Source of the DNA: Bimastos eiseni
Taxonomy: Eukaryota > Annelida > Clitellata > Crassiclitellata > Lumbricidae
Length of the DNA stretch: 64,000 nucleotides
Reading direction: 5' to 3'
Assembly: GCA_959347315.1 (NCBI GenBank)
Contig: OY365807.1
Span: 28,166,810 to 28,230,809, forward strand
Shown here: piece after piece, positions 54,481 to 64,000 of the stretch
Numbering within the stretch: position 1 is the first letter of the stretch
How the letters are laid out: every line of letters begins with the position of its first letter
The notes under the pieces: model-generated
What the model was told of the DNA's origin: nothing
Databases searched by the model: none
Seen by the model: the letters and a program-made list of their open reading frames with translations, nothing else
Position numbers and translations under genes: made by a program

Positions 54481-55767
54481 AGGGAAGTTAATAGGTTTCA
54501 GATTAGTGGTACAACAACAACACCAAGTTACAACTACCCACCACCTGTGAAAACAATGTAAAATTGTTAATCAAGTTGTAACAATTCGCATTGAAAATTA
54601 TACATACACATGGCGCAAGCTTCTTTTTTTCCGTAACATAAGTGTCAGCGGTAGTTTTCGTTTAATAATCCCTTGTTCAGATTTCAACTCTAATTCTCTA
54701 ATTCACAAAATGCATAGACCAGGTGAATTAGAGTTATTAGACAAATCTCATTTTTTGTTTGCTGCTCAGTCTCTGCATGCACGCTCAAATTTACTGGCCC
54801 AACTGCTCCTTCAATAGCAGACAAAATGCATATTATGCCGCCTAAATCTGTGCCAAATGTCATGTAGCTCTACGCTTCCGCTTAGACGGGATATTCTGCA
54901 TTAGACAGGCACATGTGCAGCGTCGAGCCAACACTATAAGCGTTCATCTTGAGGAATCGAGATAATTTATTGGTCATCGAAACCAACTCGCAGATGGAAC
55001 ATTCTTGTACAAAGTCTGAAGACAAAAGTGTATGTTCGCTGGTCGTTCGTATTTAGAAAGATGATTAACGAAGCTGCATCAGACAATTCGCAGGATTAGT
55101 CAATCTGACACAGATAATCGTAAACTCCAAATTTCTAAAGCGCCACTTGAAAGCTAGGCGCAATGCTCCAGCTTATTCACGAGCGTTGACCAGAGGTTGG
55201 TTGACAACCGGTCTTGCACACACAAAATGTATAAATATATCAGCTTAATAAACAAATAGCATGATGGTGATGGTGGCATTGGTGATAGTGATAGTGGTGA
55301 GTTATACATGCCACGGGGGCTTGTATGTTCGTCGTGCAGTCGTTCATATGAACTTACTGAAAGGTTCCTAATTGCCACTTGTCAATTTCAAGATTCTCTC
55401 ATTAATGCACTCAAACATGGCCGTGTGCACGAGCAGTGAGCTCCTTTAAAGATTCTTCTGTTAATTCCACATGACGCAATCGTAATGCTAAGGTGCCGCA
55501 CTCATTAAACGGTTTTTAAAAGAGGGGTTTGTTATATATAGGCCTAATTGGTAAAATAAAATAACGAATTGGTATTGTATGTGCTGACGGAAGCACTAAA
55601 GAGCCAATAGAAACGAGTCAAGCTGACTGCTCCAGTGAGTTAACCATTGGCCGGACGACAAAGTGCAGGTAGCTCTTGCATTGTGCCACAAATTACAATA
55701 TCTCAGACATTTTCACATAATTTCCGGACTTTCTTAACGATTATGCGCTTCATACAAAGTTATTTTC

Positions 55768-55895
55768 TATCAATCAGCTTTTATTGTTACTACAGCAGTA
55801 CAGTAAAACAACATGATACAATGGTAGATGTACAGTTGATAACAATGGGTGAACCCAAAGGAACAGTAGGTCCGCATGGAGAGTCTCCCTAATAC
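55768..55895 (-). mobile_element. LINE 3' tail, same family as 5392-5500
   Basis: Shares AATCAGCTTT, a CAGTACAGTAAAACA-type block and AACAATGGGTGAACCCAAAG in the same order and orientation as 5392-5520. The TTGA tandem is reduced here. 54500-55760 shows only a short GGTGAT repeat at about 55263-55300. Confidence 0.5.
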
Positions 55896-56469
55896 TATTA
55901 TACATTCAATGATTAAGCTGACTTGATGAGTCTTATTTAGGCCTATTTATTTTAAAATTATAGTAATTTTCTTAAATGTAAATACATGCAAAAAATGTCT
56001 CTTGATTTCTGCTAAAAAAAAAGAAAAAAGAGGAAAAACCATTTCTATTGATGTTACATGCAACAAATGTTCAAACTAACATAATTAGTCACAATCATAC
56101 AATCCGATGCACAATATTTACTAAATATGCAAAGTGGTATACAATATTCAACAATATTGCAAAGCAATAATGAACAAATGTGATTTCTAACTTAGTGTGG
56201 ACATAAGATAAATTTTTAGTTTTTTTTGAACTGATGCAATATAGAGAGGCAGACAGGGTTTAAAGTGGGTGGGAAAGCGTGGGAACAGCGTTCCCACTGC
56301 TCTCGCAATCCTGTGTCATATTTTCCAATAAAACTCTTCTTTGGAACGACAACTAAGTCATGACTCTTATGAGTCTTATTTAGAAGTATTTATTACAGTG
56401 TGTTTGCTGTCCGCTTGGAAGCAGCTTTACACTAACGACATGTATAAGACCTTAAACCGGGTATGTTAC

Positions 56470-56880
56470 CGGATCATTATAATAATGGGGAGGGCAGGGA
56501 TGATGAGGAGTGGTGGAGAACGGAAGATGGGTGAGGATTGGAACGGAGGGAAGGGCTAATGAGGATGGGAGTAATAAGCGAGGAGCATGGAAATGGGACG
56601 AAGTGTTGAAATCGGAGAGGATGGGCAGGTGAGGAATGAATGAGAGGGAGGTGGAGAAAAATTGTGAGGGTAGTGAAGGGGAGGAGGGAAAGATGAGGGG
56701 ATTAGCATAGAAATTGAATGAGAATACAATGGATAGTACTAGACAGCGAAAGACAGAGGATCTATCAGAACAGAAAGAAAGAGGAGGGGACGAGGAAGAG
56801 GCAGAGGATAATAGATGGTGAAAGGGAATGAAGGTTGAGGGGCATTGGCAGAAGTGTTGGGCCTACTCGCCTTGAAGTCA
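56470..56880. repeat. Purine-rich GGA/GATGAGG tract
   Basis: The plus strand is strongly G/A-biased with recurring GGGATGAGGAG and GGAGAGGATGG words, without a strict period. It is the reverse-strand counterpart in composition of 8090-8645. Confidence 0.6.
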
Positions 56881-56926
56881 GGTACGGTATACTCATCACA
56901 TATTGCATTGTATTTGAATCACTTTG

Positions 56927-56955
56927 TTTATATAGCGCCTCTCTCAGCGCACACC
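56927..56955 (-). mobile_element. LINE 3'-end remnant (AGCGCCTCT family)
   Basis: TTTATATAGCGCCTCTCTCAGC matches the tail signature; the distal arm is lost. 56960-58248 shows no gene that I can support. Confidence 0.55.
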
Positions 56956-58249
56956 AATCGCTTCCATTTAAAAGAAATTCGTCTTGAGTAAGGACAAAAC
57001 AGGCACTTTATTGTAACCCATGCAATACATCTACAGAATAAAGTTCCTCTAGTATTAATTTCAGCCGCGCTATCTTTGTCCATTAATGATTACTGTTGGA
57101 CAGAAAAATCGAATCTTTCTTCAACAAGAAATTGAAACGTCAAAAACGGAAGCTTTGCAAAATTTGAGAGCCGGGGAACCGCTACACATTCCTCCTCATT
57201 TACTGGACCATAGGGCCTATCCTCAGAACGTGTAACTATCAACCCGTCCACTCCCAACTATATCACATTCGCCATCCACTACTTATATGGTATTATATCA
57301 ATACGTCTTTAAATAAAGGTTTCTAAGAGTATAATTACACACACATTAATCAACTGTCAGCTGCGCCTTATTTTTGGCAATCAATTATTGGACTTAGAGG
57401 AAAGTAGTTTTATTTACTCACTAAATAGCAGTGTTAAATGGTAAATAAGCTAAAGTAATAATAGCAATCATAATTATTATTGTAAATTCAATAAACACAT
57501 GTACGATGCCACCTAGCGATTCATGTGCGCGACACCTCTCAAAAGAGCGTACAATTTTAGATTTAATTAAGATTAATTTCACATCAATCATCGCACAGAA
57601 AGGGATGCAGTTTCGTTTAGTCAACAAATTAATACGTTAAAAATTCATAAATAAGCCACAACAATAATACCAATTATTATTTTTTATTTTAAACACGTAC
57701 TACGCCACCTACCGATTGAGGGGCGCGTTCCCGTCTGTCCAATACATTTGAACTTCAGCATTCTTTGTCGCTTATCTCAATACTTGTTTCTTCGATTATG
57801 TATATCTGAGCTCGTAGCAAGCTTCAAAGATGACAAATGAAGTGCAGAATTAAATATTAAATAATTATGAGTCACAGCGTATAGGCCTACAATTATTGTG
57901 TAGCTAGAACATTGGGGTTTATATAGATCCTGTCCTGCAGTTTCCTGGATTCGTTGTTTGTTGCCTATTGTAGAATTATGTCACGCAGATGATCCTGTAA
58001 TTTCACACATTAGGGATCTCTATTTTTAAGTTGTACTGTGTGACATATCTACGTATTTTGCAAAGCCAAAGTTTAAAGCACATTGTATCGTCAACGATCA
58101 TACGCCGAAGCAGTGTCTACTTCAAACTTTGATTTAATTGCGTCGTTAATGTAGCTAATTTGGTTACCGTCGTTTACTGTCCCTCGGAATGCAGATCAGT
58201 GGCAAGTTAAATTTAGTCTAACGACATAATTATATCTGAAGACTGAAGT

Positions 58250-58735
58250 CATTGACTGAAATTGCAGAGCGGTATTTTAAGCCCAACCCGATGCATTAAA
58301 AGATCTCGCGATGAGTGTGTCAGAGTTTGCGAAGATCGGCAGAGACGATCGAGACCTGGCAAAAAGCCAAGGACTGCCAGACGAGAGCGATGATGGGGTA
58401 CGAGAATCGCTGCTGGAGCAGTGGTTAGGGGAGCGCATCCAGCATCTAGCCGGAGACGCGACCACATTCCGGAATGCGACCGACAAGACGTGAGGCAGAA
58501 CGCAGGACCCGGTCCAGGCACCGCAACCGTGCAGTTTGGAGGCCTACATAGAGTACGTGAGCAGCAGTAATCTGATGAAGCAGTGGACAAGTGTAGTGGT
58601 GGCGTATGGAGTTATCGAGCGAGTAACAGTGCGGAGCTGACGCAACTTCACACAATGACACTGGAGACGCTGATTGTGAGGTGCAAATGTAAGCTCTTGG
58701 TCTTGAGATGTTCGGCAATCCTACAGTGTGTTTGC
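58250..58735 (-). pseudogene. LINE reverse transcriptase C-terminal fragment
   Basis: The minus strand reads LLHQITAAHVLYVGLQTARL, RCLDRVLRSASRLVGRIPEC, VSGYMLDALP, then LLQQRFSYPIIALVWQSL. These align block by block with 47340-47600 (LPVGRLRCL, LRSAARLPRRISKF, SGYMLDVLHWLPLQQRISYR), so both are copies of one family. Frame breaks are present. Confidence 0.85.
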
Positions 58736-59384
58736 ACAATTATTTCAGCAATTGATCAGCGAGTAATAGGTGAGCTGATTTAGAGCAGCAGATATTGTTG
58801 GAAACGGTCATGAAACTGGCTAACCCTGTTTTCCCAAAGAATTTGTGAAAGAATCGATGTTACCTCAAACATAATTAGGTTCTAAGCAAATCCCTGGGCT
58901 CTACGCTAGCTGTGCTCATGTGCGCGAGCACACGGGCCGTGGCGCCAACGCACACAAGAATTTAGTGCACCGAGCACGCAATTTATTTAGCAAAAATGAC
59001 AAGTCATGATGTCTTGTATGAAACTGTATACGTAGATCGAACACTTGCTTAAACACACAATATTTTACACTATCAATAGTTTAGATAAGTCGATGACCGA
59101 CCGGCGATTGATCCCTTATTCTTTCCTTAATACTTGAAATGAATAGCATAAGCGAACGCCTCTGCGCTGGTTGGCAAATAATCTAAAGATGATCAACTTA
59201 CTTGCTTATATGAATTGGAGGTTAATCTTAATGAAAAAGGCAACATATAAAATGCATCACAAATGATTTGAAGGGGTGTTGCTGAGTCATTGTCACAGAT
59301 TTTCAGCTTTTCGAAATATCAGTTGTTTAATTTTTTTACATTATTTAATTACTATTAATTTGGGAGCGAGTTGTCCAGATGTGT

Positions 59385-59473
59385 TTGACACCTACGTCAC
59401 GCGTGGCGCCAGCGAGCTCTTGTTTTTTTTACGACAGATGGCGGTTGAGTCGGGTCGCTGCCGTAGAAGCAAG
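59385..59473 (+). promoter_or_regulatory. MED1 core promoter/leader with two YY1-type ATGGCGG sites
   Basis: CAGATGGCGG (59435-59444) and CAAGATGGCGGC (59471-59481) match the AANATGGCGGC site at which YY1 binds near start sites of housekeeping genes. CTACGTCAC at about 59391 is a CRE-like half site. The region is GC-rich against AT-rich flanks and contains no TATA box. All this suits a constitutive promoter. Confidence 0.5.
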
Positions 59474-59534
59474 ATGGCGGCCAGTGGAATCGCGATTGAT
59501 TTGTTTTGTTGTGGCGAAAACAATAAAAACCAAG
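59474..59534 (+). CDS. MED1: MED1 coding exon 1
   Basis: The ATG lies in CAAGATGGCGG, a good initiation context. The donor is GTACCT at 59535. Alternative in-frame start at 59438. This N-terminal stretch is not conserved and is supported mainly by frame closure with exon 2. Confidence 0.7.
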
Positions 59535-62500
59535 GTACCTATCTTTTTCTTTTGTCTTAATTAAATTTATGCGTTTTGATTAAGTGAAGCGTAGTGTATT
59601 GGACATTTATTTTTGCTTTTTTGATTGTTTACGACTCCGAGAGGAAGTTGCGCTTATACATAGCAGCTGGCCAATGGATAAGCGATTACCCGAAGCGAAA
59701 TCGAAACGCTAGCAGCACAGGAAGATGTTGATGATGATATGAGAACCTCTGACGATGAGTGGTTGACGACACTGGGATGACGAAGACACATTCAATGCTG
59801 TTTCTTGCGTCAGATTATCATGTAACCATTACTTGACCTCTGACCTATGTTGGATTGATTTTTATGGCATCTGGAATGTAAACTTGCTATTATGAAATTT
59901 TGTTAAGTTTTATTTCTCATGACATTAAAATATTCCCTTATGAAAACACTTATTTATGTTAGATAAAATGAAGTTATCTGCACTAATGGAAGGCCTTCGG
60001 GCGAAACACTGCAATCAGCCGTCACTTCTTTCAGCAAAAGGCCAGCGGCTTCCGTCTTTTGTGAGTATTAACTTAAATATTTTTAAATTGAATTAAATGA
60101 GCAAACTCTGTATTTGCTCCTCAGACTTGTCCAGGATCTCTGGGCAGAAGGGCCACTATGACCAAATCAAAGTAATGCAGCAGCTGGGCTCGTGGTTTCC
60201 CATCTATACTACAAGCACTCAGCAGTACCTGCTTTTAGTGTGTATGTGATTGTCACATATAAGAGTGCAATTGCTATGTCTTGGGGCATCCGTTTGTTGC
60301 TCTATGTAGATGTGTCTTTTTCTACTAGTACTCATTCATTTACTGATTTATGGCTGCATAGATAAAACAATTTAGCTATGGGAGTTTGTCTTTTTCATGT
60401 AGATACGATTTATTGTTTGTCTAATCATCTATGAGTCTGCTATTATTTTATTTTACAGGACAAAAAGTGGACAAGTGAGGATATGTTAGCGTTTAACCAG
60501 CATCAAGAGACTCTGCTTAAGTCAATCAAAGGTGAATTATAACTGATTGTAGCTACCAATTAATTTGAGATAGTTATTGATCACCAACTTATCTGGAATA
60601 GTTAGCACAATCTGCCCAGATGCAGACTGAGCTTTTGTAATAATCTGCTAATGACGCACCTCATTTGACTAGCAGGCGGAAATGACTAACAGGGTAACAC
60701 ATATGATGTTGAACAACGAAACTCTGACACTCTGTGGTCCAGAAACTTTGGATATGATGTCCTCTATGCATTCTAGATGGGTAACCATCGCTTTCGCTCT
60801 CAAAGTCTGCAGGTGACTGGCGACTCTTCTAATTATCTGAGCACTGTCTACTAACTAATTAATTTTTTCCTAAATACTTTATTGCATCTTTTAGTCTAGT
60901 GCAGACTTCTAGTGCACGGTTCTTTCTCCATTAAGATCTTAGAAGACACTGTCACAAGTGTCTGCATACATACATACATACATTGCATTCATACAGTCTC
61001 ATACGTTTACATTGTACAGTGTAAATATATACAATGTCATACGTAAACCCATATATGACATGTTCACGACATGTATGGCTTTGTCTGCATTGCCAACATA
61101 GTTCAGTTTGCTGTCTTGCATTACCTGAATATTTTCTTGTGGTTGCAAACGTCCAAAGTGCTCTTGATTAGTTTCTCAGATGGTGCCGCATAGTGATTGT
61201 GTGACTCTATATTATATTTAAATCGTTTAGCTCGTTTATTGTTATCCAACAATATGAAAAAAATAAATAAACTACAAACATGTGTATTCATTCTTGTTGT
61301 CCTCTGAGCTTTCTCCGTTTGAAAAGCGTGGGTTTTATAATTTTATGCTGTTACAACATTTAACTAATCCCCTAGAAGGAGTTTCAGGTGCGGTGTAAAC
61401 CAGATAATTTGGAACCAAAAGTCTCCATGGCCACATACATGTCATTGGTCTGTGGGTTGAGAGGGTTATGCTGAAGTACAGTGGGTTATGATTTGGTATG
61501 ACTAGAAAAGACAGAGACATGCACTGCCTGATGTGTTGGCACTGCACCCTAGCCTCCTATCACACAATTTTTGTCCACTTTACTTTGATTGTGGGTAAAA
61601 GTGATTGTGATTTGATACTATGTTTTGTTTCTGGCCACAGTTGTATCTACTGTTTCCTGGCATTAATTTTAATGTTACAGTTACTGGAATGAACAGCCAT
61701 TTGTAATTGTACACGGCTGTTGTCGCCGTGGCTAAGCAACTGCTAAGATTGCGACTAGGAGGTTAGGTTAGGACACAAGGACTATAATTTATCTAAAATA
61801 CAGCTCTGCTGTCTAGTGCTTTGAGTGCAGACATATGCAGTTATATTAAATTAACCTACTTTAGAAATGTAATGCCCTCTACAGGACTTAAAGCCAGCTG
61901 CAGCTAGCGACTATTGACCCATATGTAGGCAGCTTTGCACAGCTGATGCAGAATTGCTCCACAATAAGTTACTTGTTTCATGTTAATGTGTTGCAGATAT
62001 ATCTTTGTAAGCCATTATCTGATGTCTGCTCATTGAAGGGACTTGCTCAATGTTAGCATGCCATGTGTACACAGTTCTTTGCCATAGCAGCTTGCATCAA
62101 CATTTGTATCTTAATAAGGTGTTGTAATTATGACCTATGTACAATTTGTACATGCATACTAGCAGAAAAATTTCAGGCCTGGGAACACTTTGTACTTAAA
62201 TTTTGCGACATGTTGATTATGAAATCAGTTGAATATTCTGGCCACCGTGGCTAAGCAACTGTTAAGATTGTGAGACTATAATTGTATGTGTCTAGCTATC
62301 AAGCCAACAGGGATGATTTTATAGTTATGATTTGAAAGTGATGATAGTGATGACGAGTGTTTTTGTTATTGCAGCTGTTGGTCATTCATACATAGTTGAC
62401 CGATTGGAGTCCATTGCTCGGCAATCAAGAATTCGGTTTCAGGCTGACAATTCCAAGGGATCAGTGTGTCTTTCATCGGATGAATACTTGGTGAAGTTGC

Positions 62501-63512
62501 TTCTGGATTCGAAGGGAAACTTTATAAGTGCTCAATTAACCAACAATACAGACGCAAAGGTAAAATTAACGACTTACTCTCATTTATTGTTCTCATCATT
62601 TTCCTCTGTTCATATGATGTTTTTTCTAGTAGCAAGGAAACTTTTTTTCTTTATGACTCAGAAGCAATTTACCTAGGTTGTTCTCAGTAATTAAGTAATT
62701 AAAATTCATTTCCACTTAACAACTGACTGCAGTTTTTATGTCTTCGCAAGATATTTGAGTTGTTCTTGATCATGAATTTACTCTTGCCGCACTCACGAAC
62801 CATGTGTGCAGCTTGATTTTCTCAACTGTGCGAGTGGCTTGTCATTTGCTGTTCTTTTCTACTATATGCAACAATGCAAGAATTCTCTTGGTGCAGACAT
62901 ATGAGGCTGCTAGGATGTATACTGCATCTGACTGCTAGACTTGTTGATGACTTTTCTAAATTTAAGCATATTTCTGATTATGTCCATGATGTACTTCATT
63001 GTCTTTCGTTTGGCCATAGCACAGAGATTGAAGATTTTTATAATGTCTGAGAATGGCAGTGTTTGTAATACAGCAGCAGAAACTTAGCCTTTGTTCAGGT
63101 ATAACTGAGATTCCTTCACTTTATGATCCAAAGTGATTTGGATCATAAAGTGACAATGTTTTTAGCTCATGGGGTTGCACTGCTTGTTAGGATTATTTAA
63201 GTGAACATTGGCCGAATGTTTGAAAACCTGTTCAGCTGATAATCCGCCATAGGTTATTTAGACAGAGTAATATTTGAAACTTGAAACAGTCTGAGAAGAC
63301 ATGGTTGAGTAAAACGCTTAGGTCTCCTGTAGTCTATGCCATTTTAATTAGGCAGAATTCAGGATGTAGATATTTGCATTTATTCAGATACAGTTTTGTT
63401 TTTGCTCTAAGGAATGTCCAAGTCTTGTGAAATCGTTGAACGATGGAAACTTTGACGAGCTAAAGCAACATCTCGAGGGTCTGCAGATGCTGTACAGCAT
63501 TGAAGGCGATAG
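59474..63512 (+). CDS. MED1: Mediator complex subunit 1, 5' part (five coding exons; gene continues past window)
   Basis: MED1 is a nuclear subunit of the Mediator middle module that links DNA-bound activators, notably nuclear receptors, to RNA polymerase II. The coding parts 59474-59534, 59963-60060, 60459-60531, 62375-62559 and 63412-63512 join in one frame across GT-AG introns (phases 1, 0, 1, 0, 2). The product begins MAASGIAIDLFCCGENNKNQ, then KLSALMEGLRAKHCN (human counterpart KMSSLLERLHAKFNQ), then IVDRLESIARQS (human MTDRLESIARQN) and CPSLVKSLNDGNFDELKQHL (human CPELVQQLREKNFDEFSKHL). Order and spacing are those of the Med1 N-terminal domain. An in-frame ATG 36 nt upstream (59438) could add 12 residues. 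Only about 172 residues are in the window; the remainder of the >1000-residue protein lies downstream. Confidence 0.9.
59963..60060 (+). CDS. MED1: MED1 coding exon 2
   Basis: The acceptor TGTTAG ends at 59962 and the donor GTGAGT starts at 60061. It codes DKMKLSALMEGLRAKHCNQ and SLLSAKGQRLPSF, the first conserved MED1 helix. Confidence 0.85.
60459..60531 (+). CDS. MED1: MED1 coding exon 3
   Basis: The acceptor TTTACAG ends at 60458 and the donor GTGAAT starts at 60532. It codes DKKWTSEDMLAFNQHQ and ETLLKSIK, replacing the less conserved linker of vertebrate MED1. Confidence 0.8.
61722..61790 (+). repeat. tRNA-Ser/Leu-like repeat, copy 1, MED1 intron 3
   Basis: GCCGTGGCTAAGCAACTGCTAAGATTGCGACTAGGAGGTTAGG has an A-box-like head and a decayed B-box (GGTTAGGTTAGGA). 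It is probably a SINE head. The same head recurs at 62239. Confidence 0.5.
62236..62290 (+). repeat. tRNA-like repeat, copy 2, MED1 intron 3
   Basis: CCACCGTGGCTAAGCAACTGTTAAGATTGTGA matches copy 1, but the B-box part is deleted; both then continue with GACTATAATT. Confidence 0.5.
62375..62559 (+). CDS. MED1: MED1 coding exon 4
   Basis: The acceptor ATTGCAG ends at 62374 and the donor GTAAAA starts at 62560. It codes AVGHSYIVDRLESIARQSRI through VKLLLDSKGNFISAQLTNNT and DAK, the most conserved block seen. Confidence 0.93.
63117..63152. repeat. Perfect 16-bp inverted repeat, 4-nt loop, MED1 intron 4
   Basis: CACTTTATGATCCAAA (63117-63132) and its exact inverse (63137-63152) flank GTGA. It would form a strong hairpin in the pre-mRNA. 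No transposon ends are recognisable around it. Confidence 0.9.
63412..63512 (+). CDS. MED1: MED1 coding exon 5
   Basis: The acceptor CTCTAAG ends at 63411 and the donor GTTAAT starts at 63513. It codes ECPSLVKSLNDGNFDELKQH through LEGLQMLYSIEGD plus two bases. No further exon is recognised up to 64000, so the next lies beyond the window. Confidence 0.92.
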
Positions 63513-64000
63513 GTTAATATCTGCGACTCTGTTGGCTGGCTGATTGTTCAGTTCGTTATAATAACTATGATCATCAATTTTTTAATAATCCCGTCAGACG
63601 AACATTAAAACATTACAAAGTTCAATTAGCAAAAGTAGAATATTATGTGCTTACTCACTCATGCTTATGTGCTCTACTTTGCATAACTGTCTCTGGCTGA
63701 TGGAATAGATTGATGAACTGATTCTGATCTGATTGAGACATGAATGTATTATTTATTTGGTGATTTTAAGCTTATTTACTTAATCATTGGTTTTTTTAAT
63801 GGTAGTATAAATATGAGTGATCCTTTTGATGGCATTCCGAAGTTTAGTTGCCGGTGATAAGTTTTGTAGGTTTTCTGTGCTTACAAATGAGTACAAATTG
63901 TAACTCAAGACAGGTTAATGAAATCATTGTGCACTTTATGAATAACTGACCTTGGCAGCCCAGCTTTGCCTTGGCTGGTTTTATAACTGATGTGCCTGAT

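Overview
The window is nuclear DNA of an animal, most likely a marine protostome and probably a lophotrochozoan. The genes have GT-AG introns and animal orthologues (a metazoan-type neuropeptide GPCR, ribosomal protein uL1/RPL10A, Mediator subunit MED1). About 860 bp at 48.8-49.6 kb is a nuclear copy of mitochondrial DNA that joins ND6 directly to cytochrome b. It reads only with AGA=Ser, ATA=Met, TGA=Trp and AAA=Lys, which is the invertebrate (not the echinoderm) mitochondrial code. The ND6-cob junction and the ND6 peptide look annelid-like. The species itself cannot be named from the sequence alone.

Layout: 0-2 kb holds microsatellites. 2.0-3.2 kb holds an intronless class-A GPCR with FMRFamide-receptor-like motifs. 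3.2-30 kb has no cellular gene I recognise: it is microsatellites, a 22-bp minisatellite, a ~57-bp satellite interrupted by a LINE, many decayed non-LTR retrotransposon pieces (jockey/CR1/L2-like and RTE-like), one tRNA-derived SINE nested in a LINE, foldback repeats and several short non-autonomous DNA transposons. 30.05-35.8 kb is a complete five-exon RPL10A gene with a terminal-oligopyrimidine start; its introns carry two copies of one inverted-repeat element on either side of exon 2, a SINE and a LINE tail. 38.3-41.8 kb holds a 183-bp MITE with perfect 8-bp target duplications and a 2.7-kb hAT transposon, also with TIRs and 8-bp duplications, whose transposase is broken by one frameshift and one stop and carries a near-perfect 204-bp tandem duplication. 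44.7-49.7 kb holds a MITE, a U2-snRNA-derived fragment, a tRNA-like SINE, a LINE reverse transcriptase and the mitochondrial insertion. 53.0-53.7 kb holds a candidate small single-pass membrane protein gene. 59.4 kb to the end is the 5' part of MED1 (five coding exons; the gene runs off the window).

The cellular genes are unrelated and independently expressed; there is no operon. The dominant biology is transposable-element turnover. The best leads are recurrent LINE 3' ends with a compensatorily changing stem-loop, a family of self-complementary GGGGTAAYYT...ATCGAT units, a 183-bp MITE built around repeated CTCGTGCGCACGAG palindromes, the U2-derived fragment, and a strong excess of the palindrome TAGGCCTA. 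I did not find a coherent new multi-gene system.
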